DNA from: Acholoe squamosa
Taxonomy: Eukaryota; Annelida; Polychaeta; Phyllodocida; Polynoidae
DNA length: 64,000 nucleotides
Reading direction: 5' to 3'
Assembly: GCA_949317995.1 (NCBI GenBank)
Contig: OX439039.1
Location: forward strand, 73,046,002 to 73,110,001
The translations under genes and the position numbers were made by a program. The number at the start of each line of letters is the position of its first letter. The stretch's first letter is position 1. The notes beneath the pieces were generated by a model. It was not told where the DNA came from. It was given only the letters and a program-made list of their open reading frames with translations, and did no database searches. This document shows, in pieces, positions 23,801 to 34,793 of the stretch.

Positions 23801-26800
23801 TTTTGTAATAATGGGTGTAAATAAACATGAAATGTGTGGGCGATGTCACCGGAACTCACTGGAACTCAACTGTTTCCGCGAAAGGAGGCAAGAAAGTGCT
23901 ACGGTTTCGGGAATCTCAACAGGCTCTATAGAATAATCAACACCACAGCAATGGAAACGGAGGTTCTGACATGACTCTCAATAGTGGAAAGAATTTTGGA
24001 AACTTTAATTTTGCGGTTTGAATACAGATGTAGGGTAGAAATTTAACCAGAACCTACTTTTGGTATCTTTTCAAAGGAAAGTACCAGTAAACTTACAGTG
24101 CTTAGAATAAGGAAGTCGTTGAAGACTTGTCGCGGGGTGCTGTCCTCCAGTAGCAGCAGAGAACACAGGCACTGAGCTGCCTCACCGTCCTCAATAGTCG
24201 CCACTTTTAGCATATCCCGACATGACTGCAATAAATTGGAGTAATATGAAAATACTGGTTCACTCAGATGACGATGCATAACCTTATCTTCAACTTTTCA
24301 TGAGTATTTTGAGGCTCGCAATTTGAATTGAATTTCTTTACCATCTGCTTGGGTGAAGTAATGAATGGACAATGATTATTATCTCCCCAAAAACCTCCTG
24401 TAAGACAACCTGAAACTCCATTTGGAGCAGGCTAAGCTTTAAGTTCAAGGCAGCACAGCAACCCTACGGTATGGGTGTTTGGGGCCAGCTTGCACCGCTT
24501 ACTTTTAAGACGGATTGAACAATCAATACATCCAGCTCCCCTATACGGTGTCATGGCTTTTTGGGCAATACCAGAAGCGCGGCTGCGCCTCGTTAATAAT
24601 AGAGAGTTTTAGCAGCCCCGACGTGAACGTATCCGTACTGCGTAACCTAGCAACCATGTGCGTTACATCATCAAATCGTGTGCAGCCCAGTAGATCTACG
24701 TACGTCCATGACGTAGCAAAGCAGTTAGATACGTTCTGTACGTACGTAGCTCCGTAGTGGAGGTGCGTGTACGGATATGTCCACGTCGGCTTTGCTAAAA
24801 CTCTCTAATCTTTAAATGGTTAAACATGTGTTGCTTGCTAAGATTCAAACAAAGAGCACATACCTTGAGGATGACGTCCCTGAACTGACTGATGGTGGAC
24901 CAGGTGCGTGCGAGGACAGGGAGACAGGAGAGAAGACGACTGGTCTGTGTGCCAACCCCCGCCTGCAGCCCTGCGTGGACATGACGCGCCAGGAGGTACA
25001 TCTGTGTAGCACGCAGGTACTCCTTACTGTCCAACGCACTCCAGATCTACAATTATAAAGTTTATATCATGTCACTGAGTCAATCATTCCTACAAACATT
25101 CAGCAACACTTTGTCCACTAAATAAGCATCTGAGTAGTGCCTAGATCAACACGGTATGCATAAGTGTCTGGGGAGAGCTCAAACCATGATCCATGGGGCA
25201 TGCACTCAGGTGTGGATGTTGGAGAAGTTTCATCCCCTTAACCCTTAGCTCATATTCCCACTCATTTACATTTCGATACATCTTTTATATATGATCTTTT
25301 GTTCTGTTAGTGCAAACCGTCCACACTCACTAGCCCTTGTTGAAAGTTTCTACAAAGAGTACTTTAATAATACGGTTGTGAGTAGAGTGGCAAAAGTTAA
25401 AGTGGATTCACACTTACCTTTTCTGGCATGTCCAATAAAAGTTTAGTTTGCACAGCAACACCATAGAATTGGGTCTGCTCTCGGCGTCTGCAATAGGCAC
25501 ATTGGAATAAAATGGTTAAAACAAGCATTATCATTCATAGGTTGAATATGTACTATCAGCTTTGATCAGAGATGTTATAAAAAGTTTTCACTTTCGGTGT
25601 TTTGATTCATTTTTTGATTATAGTTTGTGGGCTTTTTTTTCTCCTCCCAGTTTCTTAGTTTTTGTCTCTTTTTGATAGGACGGTGATGTGGTCTCCTAGA
25701 AATTCCAATTTTCAAAACTCAAAACCAAATATTTATCAAAGACTTACTTGCTATCATCCAGTTTGGGTTTCTGAACAACATTGAATCCCTTCACCATGTG
25801 GTCTTGCTTCATTTTACCGCAGAGTTCTTGCATCCAGTTGATCGATTGCGATACCTATAATGGAAAAAAAAAAGAAAAAGTATATGAATACCTAGAGAGA
25901 AACAAATCTTACTCTAATTTTGCCAAAGGGTACTCACTAGGGCTGCAATCATACATCATCACTATCAGTCTTTGATAAGTCATAATGATGAGAGTGCTTA
26001 AAGATATACCGAGAGTTAACCTTAGTCTTGCTCTGAGTGGATGAGGTACATACATTTTCAGCGCTGTGCTTCATTTCTGTTATTGTGTCGGCCGCCTCAA
26101 TCAAGTCCCGGTAACGCTCTCTGTAACATGCAAGGAAAACACATTGTGAATGCAACATTCATACTTTTCACACTAGCAAAAAACAAACAAAACAAATCAA
26201 ATTGCTACCACAAATTTAATGATCTAATTGACATCAATGGACTACATGAAGGGCATAAATCATTTAGGTTTGATGAATGAAGACACCATTTTGTCACATT
26301 TAAGCGCTGGGTTTTACTAAGCGCCAAGAGTAAGAGGGTCTTGAAATAGCATTAAAAATAGACCTTGAATAACTGTCTGATAAATCAAAATGGACCAGAG
26401 GCATACATCATGTTGCATTGAATTGTTTGAGGAGTACAGAATGGAGTGCTCATCAAGAGGTACATCTAGGCCTACTTACCCTACCATGACTCGGAGCTCC
26501 TCCTTCTTCTTTTCTATGTCAGACCTATAGGGAAAATAAGGAATTGTGTTTTGTACAATTCGTATACATGTAATCGAATTATCTTACCTTACCTTGAAAA
26601 AAAAAATCTTGTTTTTTTTACCTACCGTAATCTCCCGCGTCCAGGGGGCTCAAGCTACACATAGGTTTTTGAATTTTGAAAATTCATTCAGTAGAACCAA
26701 AGTTATTAATTTTTCATTTTTTTGAGAATTTTCCAAAACTCTAGGTGCGTCTTATACGCGCACTGCGTCTTATACGCGGGAGATTACGGTAATATCAAAA

Positions 26801-29221
26801 TCGATCGTTCTCTGGCTAAGAAATCCATTTTTTGTGTGAATGATTTTATTTCTGCTACAGTCGTCATTTTATTCAATGTGCATGTATTACCGTAATCTCC
26901 CGCGTATAAGGCACGTCTTATACAAGAGGTTTTAGTTCTTCCTGGATCCACAAGGGTGAGATCAAGACCTTCATTTTGATATCTTACACTCCCATATAAC
27001 CTCATCGGCTGAATATGGGGTCCAGGGCGGTCTGGGGGGTCTGTGCAACACATAGGTTTTAGAATTTTCAAAATCCATTCAGTAGAACAAAAGTTACGAT
27101 TTTTTTTATTTTTCTCGTCAAATCTCTAAACTCTAGGTGCGCCTTATAGGCGGGGTGCGCCTTATACGCGAGAGATTATATAAGCCACACACACGTATAA
27201 GCCAGACCCGCAGCAGCAGGACTCTAAATTTACCTATAAGCCAAGGCTTACCGGGAGCATGGACTTAAAACATGTGTTTCAGGTCTGTGCCGGGTAGTTG
27301 TGCCCCAACTCAAATCAATCCAGAAAGGGGTCGACAGTGGTGACAAGTGCCGGGGGGTTTACACATAGTGTGATATGTTATTTCCATAAGACATAGCATA
27401 CATGGCATATTGGACAGGTACAAGGACATACATTGCAATGGACTTACCTTGTTTTCTTCTCAATATCCCGTATTTCATCGATGGTGTACTTTTCAAACAG
27501 GACATTCGTGTCCATGCCATGGTTGACCACTCCTAGGAATATATAGAACATGCACAGCTACATAAAGTACAAAATATACCAGTTTGCAATATTACAAATT
27601 AGAACTCGTGTGCTGATCTATGAGTATGGTATGTTAATAGACAAAGGTCCATGAATATAAATCATTGTGAGGTTTGTTGCACTTTATTGCCACCATGCAT
27701 TATACACATAGGGTAGAGTAGAATGCAGCAGCCTGGGGCCAGTCTGAAGCTTTAAGATAGTACATTGTATTTAGAGAATCAGGAAGGTGTAAAAGAAAGT
27801 GCTCTGAAAAATTCAATTTTGCAATTCAAGTGTAGTCACTGTAGGTCTGTGTAGGACCGCAGACGGGACAGACTTGTATCAGTCTAACCTTTCCTTGAGT
27901 TTCAAACTGCAGCTTTCTCAGCCTCTCTTTCCCCATAGAGAAGCCAAGAGTTTCAGCCTGTGTAAGGGCCGAGTCATTTATTGCCAGGTGGGGGTATAGG
28001 GAGGTGGGGGGTCATTTTGAAAAAATGAGTAGCCCTGCCTGACGGAGACCATGGAGAGACGATACTCGGTCAGTTCTCAGTGGGAGGCGGAAGGCCATGA
28101 TAACTTTTATCATAAGCTGCAGATCCACTGCCGCAAGTCTAACTGCGAATGTTGTCGTGTGTGTGTTCTCGCGGGAGACGTTCCAGCAATGGATCTGCTG
28201 CTGCGAGGAACTTCATGCGACATCCGAGCGGCGTGCGACGACATTTGCAAAATTGAAAAATCAAAATAATTTGATATTTGTGAGTGCTCTGCAAGGACAT
28301 ACGCATGAGAACAATTCGGAACAAACTCTCCGCAGTGGATCCCTAGCTATAGGGCCTAGGCCCTAGCTATTGCCTGGTGCCAGTGGCAGTGGTGGGGGGT
28401 CGGAACAAATATTGTAAAATCCATCAAGCCCCAGCTGTCAATAAAATACTTGGCCCTAAGCTTCAGGCTGAACATATGTGGCCCCCAAGGGGTAAAAAAC
28501 GACATGGTGACATTTGGCCATTTTGAGGTGACATTCCGACATTGTACCCTTCTAACAGTGACAAGTGACATGTCCAATCCCTAAAAAAGTGATATGTCAT
28601 CTGAGGCCTTGAATTTTGAGATTTTTAGACATGCTATTTTCCCTAAAAAGGTGACATGTGACCTGAAGCCTTGAATTTTGGCGACATTATGACATCAGGG
28701 GGGGTCCCCTTGGGGGCCCCAACATATGTATGCACAGTTTGGCCTGTTCATGCAATTTGCATTTTTTTGTAGATCTAGGGCTAGGCCTTTCTTTTGGACT
28801 TTTCGGACACCATTGTCCCAAAGTGACAAAATCAATTTCATATCGAAGGCCTTGATTGTGTTTTGTCTGTAATGTCTCATATTGATATTGGACGATGACT
28901 ACTGCACCTCTTCCTTTCACTTCCTGCTCTAGGCTTCCAGTAAACAGAGTGGGCTAAAATTGACCCCCCCCCCCCCCTCACGCCCACGGCCACAAACACA
29001 CTTACACGGTTGAACTTGACGTGGCAAGAACCTGCTCGCTGTGAATTGTGACCTAAATCATGATACTGACCTGTTAAATACAGTGAATATTTGTCCATTT
29101 CTGCAACAAGGTCAACACTAGGCATCATTCTAAGGGAATGCCGGCGAATATAAGTGCTTCTGGTACTAGAAATTCCTAAATATACAACATTTGTTTACTT
29201 ACCCTGCACCACTCCAGCCAT
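15055..29221 (-). CDS. COG1: COG1, conserved oligomeric Golgi complex subunit 1 (25 coding exons, complete)
   Basis: COG1 belongs to the eight-subunit COG tether on the cytosolic face of the Golgi, which captures vesicles in intra-Golgi retrograde transport and so supports glycosylation. COG1 helps connect the two lobes. Twenty-five exons join into 2,844 nt, giving 947 residues plus TGA, against about 980 in the human protein. All junctions are GT-AG and every phase matches. Landmarks are the N-terminal Vps51-like helix (LFEKYTIDEIRDIEKKTR), GERYRDLIEAADTI at residues 50-63, LRATQMYLL, a TSKIR..P/INRVGGH block, DPFDLDVFTP near 822-831, and LPLLPLS near 888-894. The start MAGVVQ at 29221 is the only ATG in the short first exon and puts the Vps51-like helix at residue 17. 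No frameshift or internal stop is seen, so it should be functional. Confidence 0.96.
17140..17300 (+). mobile_element. partial SINE-like repeat in a COG1 intron
   Basis: It contains TTGATTTGTTTAACATCC, 'AGTCCTTTCTTTCTC' and 'AAAAGCTGCTTGTCCAAAACAGC', matching in order the copies at 43833 (+) and 30972 (-), but diverged and shortened. Confidence 0.5.
18080..18345 (+). mobile_element. SINE-like repeat fragment in a COG1 intron
   Basis: It starts 'TTGAGTGAGTGAGTAATGGTTGTTTAACACC' and holds the phrase GCCCGTGCATATGGACACCAG twice (about 18193 and 18276). A close variant, GCCCGCGCATATGGACACCAG, occurs near 44240 downstream of the 43833 copy. It lies between exons 20 and 21. Confidence 0.5.
18496..21016 (-). 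CDS. COG1: COG1 exons 14-20
   Basis: Exons are 20928-21016, 20516-20674, 20180-20341, 19781-19873, 19174-19272, 18812-18919 and 18496-18589 (residues 415-682). Exon 15 has MAWVTVGS and LSMKAKAYTPAIQ, aligning to 'AAWVSVAN..LSMKAQAISP' in human. Exons 15 and 17 each have a tempting later AG; the earlier CTTCAG|G and CGATAG|G keep the reading frame open. Exon 18 contains ILLLGRLSGALCELSVHFQK. This is the least conserved third of the protein, so its calls rest on phase and splice sites more than on identity. Confidence 0.9.
19412..19776. mobile_element. 'ATAAGCCGC' class MITE next to COG1 exon 17
   Basis: It begins TACCGTAAACTCTTACATAT followed by AAGCCGCGATTTATG, and ends in a degenerate inverted copy, GCGGCTTACACAATGTATTTCACAGTA. 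The right end lies within about 5 bp of the exon 17 donor (exon ends at 19781). The boundaries are soft because the right arm has decayed. Confidence 0.5.
21452..25046 (-). CDS. COG1: COG1 exons 7-13
   Basis: Exons are 24864-25046, 24097-24225, 23253-23391, 22908-22964, 22612-22659, 22032-22113 and 21452-21662 (residues 132-414). Exon 7 carries YLRATQMYLLARHVHAGL. Exon 8 carries CLCSLLLLEDSTPRQVFNDF. Exon 12 uses the acceptor TTTGTAG|AC rather than a nearby downstream CAG, because only the former gives DFRPTLRNHATPI in frame, as in the family. Exon 13 carries LLGYVTTVRGLAAIRTKVWE. Exons 10 and 11 are only 57 and 48 nt. Confidence 0.93.
24601..24806. mobile_element. 206-bp ACGT-rich MITE in COG1 intron 7
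   Basis: Left end AGAGAGTTTTAGCAGCCCCG and right end GGCTTTGCTAAAACTCTCT are inverted repeats, and AAT flanks both sides. The interior has many CpG and ACGT steps (CTACGTACGTCC, TGTACGTACGTAGC), in contrast to the AT-rich intron around it. Confidence 0.75.
25418..29221 (-). CDS. COG1: COG1 exons 1-6 (N-terminal helical region)
   Basis: Exons are 29203-29221, 27448-27532, 26480-26524, 26054-26120, 25748-25854 and 25418-25487. They encode residues 1-131. Exon 1 holds only 19 coding nt. Exons 2-4 carry the family's most conserved N-terminus: EIRDIE, KKKEELRVMVG, then ERYRDLIEAADTITEMKHSAEN. Exon 6 ends VQTKLLLDMPEK, matching the human 'AAQIKLLLEIPEK' segment. Donors are GTAAGT except exon 4 (GTATGT). 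Confidence 0.95.
26623..26791. mobile_element. TACCGTAATC MITE, 169 bp, in a COG1 intron
   Basis: The two ends (TACCGTAATCTCCCGCGT and its inverted copy) are perfect inverted repeats. Subterminal 'GCGTCTTATACGCG' blocks follow. The internal 'CATAGGTTTTTGAATTTTG' and 'TAGAACCAAAGTTAT' are shared with 37427-37712. Confidence 0.82.
26888..27180. mobile_element. TACCGTAATC MITE, longer copy
   Basis: It opens with the same 18-bp end followed by ATAAGGCACGTCTTATAC. It continues through 'TTTTAGTTCTTCCTGGATCCACAAGG', as at 37465. The right end (GCGCCTTATACGCGAGAGAT) has lost its terminal bases. It lies 97 bp from the 169-bp copy in the same intron. Confidence 0.7.
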
Positions 29222-29420
29222 TTTTAGTTCATTTGATTGGAGGGCCATCTCGTGGAGAGGGGGTTATTTGCACTCACAGTCACACAAGGCGGCGCTAGCG
29301 CGCCGATGGGCTGGAAACATACCCCTGAATTTCGTTCCCGCTTCTCTCTCACTACTGTATGGGGCAGGTGGAAGCCTTGGCCAACGTGTTGGAAACTGTT
29401 AGATGTTCATGAGTGAGCAC
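29222..29420 (-). promoter_or_regulatory. probable COG1 5'UTR and promoter-proximal region
   Basis: This is the sequence just upstream of the COG1 ATG. It contains a CpG-rich core with GGCGGCGCTAGCGCGCCG near 29288-29305, unlike the AT-rich surroundings. No clear TATA box is seen at a fixed distance. The transcription start cannot be placed from sequence. Confidence 0.4.
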
Positions 29421-30175
29421 ACTCTCCCAGCAGATGTTATCACTGATAGGTTATCTGAATATGTGGGGGAGAGTGTGAAATAAGACTGAGACAGATACAG
29501 GCGTTCGGGGTACGGTTTTCTAGGTATACCCAGTGCATTATGGGTAGGGGTGACCTCGAACGCTAACTACACAACCTTAGCTTGTTCCCTCTCCACCCCA
29601 GCCATGTCTGGGTAGGTACCAGTCCCTAACTATGCTTGGGAGGGTAGTAAGTTGACTCAGGGATCAACATTGACCCACATGGGGTAGACCAATAGGGGGT
29701 GGCCTTACAAACCAGCATTGATCCCTCGGCCGTACTCCGAACGCCTCGCATGTTGGACCTTCCAACGCAAACCTATGTGTTTTGAGTTGGACTGCACTGT
29801 AGTGTCAGTGTTTGAGACTGCCAATCTCAGCATGTAAGGCCAGACAGAAGTGGAAAATGCTTTGTTTACATGCGCTTAGTTTGTATATTTAATGTTGAGC
29901 CTGAGCTTAACCAAGTTAGGGAGCCATTGTTAACATCAATCTCTAGCGATGTGGAAAAAATTGAACACAAAATCAATATATTTTAAGAGCTACATGAGAT
30001 TTAAAATTGCTGACATCCATGCAGCGATCTTACGGGCCGCCATGTTTGTTTTGATAACATTCTCAGTGATCGGCAGCATGAGGACTTTTAAAATGTCATT
30101 TTGGGTAGGTTAGCATTTTAGGTATACTGCAGATGCCCAGCGTAGCGCCGATCATCTAATGGGTCTAGACCCCTA
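29421..30175. other. intergenic, nothing recognised
   Basis: No exon with splice sites, tRNA or bounded transposon was identified between the COG1 promoter region and the GACATG repeat. Confidence 0.4.
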
Positions 30176-30390
30176 AATTCGACATGGTGACATGGCCATT
30201 TCTTAAAATCGACATGTGACATGTTGCTTAGTGACAAGGACATGAAGAAGTAGAAAGTTAGTGACATGGGACATGGCCTTATCTTAAAATCGACATGTGA
30301 CATGGAGCTTAGTGACAAGGACATGGGGAAATAGAAATTTAGTGACATGTGACATGGCATTTTCTTAAAATCGACAAGTGACATGGGGAC
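30176..30390. repeat. 81-bp minisatellite (GACATG repeat)
   Basis: The unit start TTAAAATCGACA.GTGACATG recurs with CGACA at 30210, 30291 and 30372, a period of 81 bp, about 2.5 copies. Each unit contains 'AGTGACAAGGACATG' and 'TTAGTGACATG.GACATGGC'. Shorter related stretches lie at about 28490-28700, 30756-30850 and 32120-32290. It creates a spurious repetitive open frame on the minus strand. Confidence 0.8.
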
Positions 30391-30971
30391 CCCCCATCTA
30401 GACCCCCCATCTAGCTTCATCTGGTGAGCCTTTTGGGGGTAGGGTAGGATTAGGAGTCATTATTTTTTTTAAAAGGGTGGGTCGGAAGGGGTTTTTTTTT
30501 GGGGGGGGGGATTCAGATACGGCCTTGGGGGGGGGACAAAAAAATCACCCTATTGGGCAAAAAAGCCAGCAGGCTACTGCGGAATATTTAATATTTTCAG
30601 ACCCCAAGGGCAAGGGGGAGGGGCCCGGGAGGGGTTTTAGGGCCGAGTCATTTATTGCCAGCTTGGGGGGCTTGATGCAATTTGGCGGATTGGCAGATAT
30701 TTTTCTGACCCCCCCCCCCCACCACTATGACCAAAATGATCGTGACCCCCCCCCCTCTTAAAATCGACATGGTAACTTGGGCATTTCTTAAAATCGACAT
30801 GGGACATGGCCATACTAGTGACATGTGACATGAGACTTTAGTGACATGAAAGATAGGGCATGGAAAAGATAAAACATACCTCAGCTCTGATAAAAGAAGC
30901 TTCAGAATTCACCTTTTGGTCTTACAATGTACAAAGGTTTTCTGGAGAGTCCAAATAAAAGAACACTTGCT

Positions 30972-31213
30972 AGCGGTTTCCCCCCTTAACCCTCCTCATG
31001 GATGCAGTCATTCATCTCATAGATTCGGTCATTCATAGATTCGGTCACTGCTGTGTTGGGCAAGCAGCATATAAATACCTGGCTAGCTGTTTGGACGAGC
31101 AACTTTTAAAAACCTGTCCAAAAAGAAAAGAAAGGACTTGATGTCTGCGAACCACGGAAATGTCTGCTAACTTCCAAGCACTATTAGTGGACGTAAAATC
31201 AACCGAACCAAAC
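30972..31213 (-). mobile_element. SINE-like repeat, minus-strand copy
   Basis: In reverse complement it reads GTTTGGTTCGGTTGATTTTACGTCC, AGTTAGCAGACATTTC, AAGTCCTTTCTTTTC, then CGAATCTATGAATGACCGAATC and ends AAACCGCT. It matches 43833-44080 (+) nearly base for base. No coding capacity. The SINE nature is inferred from length, dispersion and lack of TIRs. Confidence 0.7.
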
Positions 31214-32589
31214 CCCCAGACCCCTTATACTTGCCTTATTCTAAGGCCCCAAAAAATATTGTAAGTTTCCGGGAACAAGGTCCAAAATGTTGAGGTAGTA
31301 AGGTCAGTTCTTTTTTTCCTTTCTTTTATATATCTGAAGCACATTTTGGGCTATGTATTGAACTGCTATTATTGATTAAGAACCCACAGATGAGCGAATT
31401 CATCTCTACCACCAGCCAAAACATAGGATCTTGGGCAGAAAATGCTTGATTCTAATGCAAATGTTTTCTTTCAAAGTGTCACTTTTCCATCTGAGGTCTA
31501 CACATGTATAATTTCTGCAAATCTCAAAGTTACGCTACCCAAACCGGTAAAAAAAAACGGGATATTAATAAAGAGGGGCCACCAAAAGGGCCATTTATCA
31601 ATTCCTTTTTGGTGGGTGGGGTGGGGGGAGTATGCTACAAGGGACATAGCTGCCTTTATGATAGCAATTTGCCAAATGTATTATAGATTATGTCAGAATC
31701 ATTTTACTCAATATAAAGACTACTACAAATAGTCATGATAAAAATAGGTTTTTGCTGGGCTGGGTAGGTCCATTATCTAAATAAAAGAATAGCCATGCCC
31801 TATGAATCCATGCCCTATAAAATCACCATGCACTATAAATTATGACAATTAGTCCCATATAGGGCTACCCCAAAACCCCTCATACAAACCACGGCTTATA
31901 AACCATTTGAAGCCCCTGGTGTGGCTTATATAGCTCCTTCAGGAACTCAGAATGTGACTTACACACTGGATTTTACTGATATATATTGAGAACCTTTTCA
32001 GACCCCTTGTGCAGCTTGTACTAAAGCCTTGAACTCAGGTTGAGGCTTATGTGTGGGTGCAGCTTATACACTGGGTTTTATGGTAATGGGATGAAATGTA
32101 GGCCTAGCTATGTTAGGGACACTAGTGACATGGGTTTTTGCTTAGTGACATGGGACATGGACATTTCTTAAAATCGACATGTGACATTGGGGGCCCCCAT
32201 CAAGGGCCCCCATAATGCACTAGATAAAAAATGACACGGCGACACAGCACACTCAGTAAAAATCGAAATGCCGACACGGCCTTCATTCTCGGCACCCATG
32301 TAGGGGCACATACAAGGGTAGACATTAATGCTGTCCCGTAATTTTCTTAATAAAGCCATCATTTTACTCTAAAGTATAAGCAAAATAATTTACCTGGGTC
32401 TACAGGTTTATGAGCGAGCCCATAGATTTGTCAATGGACCATTCTGGGTATTATTATTTTTTTTCATATTTACTACATTCTTCGCCATATAAAGCCTAAG
32501 CTCTGCCCATGATCCACACTCAATAATCTCCTGTATTCCTCAATAGGAACCAGGATCCTTTAGTCATCACAAACACACTTCCTCTATTA

Positions 32590-33135
32590 GACTCTGTGAC
32601 ATAAGGTACAAGGATGTAATAACATTCCAACCCTATCTACTCAGTCCAACTGGAGGAAGTGAGATCCACCCGTGGTGCCATATTTGGAATGAGAGGATAT
32701 TTCACAATCTCCTCTCAATCCTCATTAACATAATCTACCCACAGGTGACACTCTCTCCTTATGACATGTGTCACTATTCTATTGAGCCACATGTACAGAA
32801 CATTTCACAACACTGTGAGCTGCTCAGGCCCTCAGTATATAAGGTAGCTTGAGCAGCTCCCAGTCATCTATTCCAAGCTATCTTTTCCAAGCTATCTATT
32901 CTAAGCTATCTATTCTAAGATCATCTCTCCTAACTTACACCTTACACCTATACCTAGAACCTATGACAGGTTGAGCTATAGGATCAGAGGCAGAGCTTAG
33001 ATCTTGGCGAGTGTTATCATTGTTACCACCTTTATGAAACACTCATGTCAGCTATGCAATAAAAGGATCAACTGAACTTCCCTGGATTCCGTGTACATTC
33101 ACTTCACCACATGTAACCGTCCGTTGACAGATTTC
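32590..33135 (+). mobile_element. possible solo LTR
   Basis: The block has an LTR-like promoter and polyadenylation layout. A TATA box (AGTATATAAGG, about 32837) is followed by four copies of a 14-bp unit CTATCTATTCTAAG (about 32868-32922), then AATAAA near 33058 and a short tail ending ...CACATGTAACC. TGTAA occurs on both sides (about 32615 and 33110), a possible 5-bp duplication, but the ends would not be the usual TG..CA. No gag or pol remains. It could instead be a host promoter. Confidence 0.35.
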
Positions 33136-33854
33136 TCTAGCTATGGGCCTGGGTCCAGGGCCCGGGTGGCCCTTGGCTGAAAAAGTTAATGTCCACCCCT
33201 GTCATATGAAACTCATAACTACGTTTATTGTTATCAGAGTTCTTTCTTTTGATACCCAATCATAGTTTCCCCATTGTGATTGGCCTGTCCAAGTTTTCTT
33301 TTTCTTTGTTTTTTTTTTCTGCTCTGAAATAGGTAGGCCCTGAACTGTTCTCATAACAGTCTAATGTCATTATGTGTTTATTTCCACCTTTTCTATCTTT
33401 AATTTCAGAACAAACGTGGGGGATATTTTTAATATCACAGCTGATATGACTCTGATACATATATCAACGTTTTCAGGTAGGCTATAATGGTAATTTCTAT
33501 AGTAATCATCTAATACATAAATCAGGCCCTAGAACTTTGATGCTTTTATTTTACCAACAACGTTTCATTTCTTTCTTCTTTTCTTCAATGAAAGGGAAAA
33601 ATGATAAAAATACAAAACTACAGATATAGGACATAGGGACCAAGCTATTAGGGGTTGGAAGAAGGGTTATTGAGTTTTCAGTAAACTTGGTATTACATAC
33701 ATAATTCACACGATGTTAGATGTTGGGAAAAAGATGACCATGCATTTACGCCATTGCGATGTATTTTTAGTCATGTCTAGCCCGAAATAGACTCCCAAGT
33801 CTAAATATAGCCAGCTATAGTTGCCCACGCACTAAGACTCCCAGGGTAGGGTAC

Positions 33855-34754
33855 ACTGCAAAAATGGTGTTTAGATTTTAAACATGTTTAGGTCTAAACA
33901 CGTTTAAAACCTAAACATATAGGTCAGTTAGGTGTCTCATCGACTACACATTTAGGAAATAAACACTTTAATTCTAACTACATAAACGTTTATGCTAAAC
34001 ATGTTTAGATGTTTAGAGTTGAAACAGTTGAATAATAGGTGTTTAGATTTAAACATCAATATGTTTAGATACTTGGATGTCGAATCCACACCAGGTAGCA
34101 GCACTACCTTTGAATGGACTATCTGCACACAGTTATAAACAATTGTTGTGTCAAATGTCCCCAAGTCCCATGTTTATCATGGTTTCATTTCATAGAGTGT
34201 CATGTGAATAGAAAGGGCGATAGAAAATTGACTAGATTCACCTTACACCACCATCATTAGCATAAAATAAACAATAAGCTCCATGACTGACACCTATTTG
34301 ATGTTATTCTGGAATAGATAAGGCAATGTTCTTCCTGCCAAGCTGTTGTACTTTCTCAAGTCTCTTATTCTGATGCAGTGTGTAATACATGTACTCGTAT
34401 ATATAGCTGTGGCTGACATCTTTGGAGACTTTGACAAGTAAATACCTGCTGATGTCCCCCAAGTAAATGAGAAAACAAACAAAATATATCTCTTTTTTTA
34501 ATGCAAACATGTCTGCAAACCTTAACTCTCCATCAAATCATTTAAACATCTAAACACAAAAATTCATAAACACCTAAACACAAAAAATCATAGATATCTA
34601 AACACAAAGTTTTAACCTAAACACCTACATTTCTAAACACTTGAGCTAAGCACATTGTTTGGCTAAACATGTTTAGGAAATTAATGTGATTACAAAAACG
34701 TTGCAAGAATAAGTTTAGAATTGTGTTTAGGATCTAAACACCATTTTTGCAGTG
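33855..34754. mobile_element. 900-bp inverted-repeat element with CTAAAC/GTTTAG arrays
   Basis: The ends CACTGCAAAAATGGTGTTTAG and its inverted copy (CTAAACACCATTTTTGCAGTG) are perfect, flanked by TA. Both subterminal zones are crowded with GTTTAG/CTAAAC hexamers and the palindrome TAAACATGTTTA. The core has no recognised transposase. It is a non-autonomous DNA transposon of uncertain superfamily. Confidence 0.85.
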
Positions 34755-34793
34755 TATTTGTCAGACGGGGCAATATCCCTAGAACACAAACTG

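Noticed and set aside
28877-29128. 83-codon frame just inside COG1 exon 1, as an alternative N-terminus
   Set aside because: The 19-nt exon at 29203-29221 splices in phase to exon 2 with consensus sites. This frame has no family match.
30118-30420. Repetitive 100-codon frame with SHVDFK repeats, a possible repeat protein
   Set aside because: It is the reverse translation of the 81-bp GACATG minisatellite. Related patches elsewhere are not open in the same frame.
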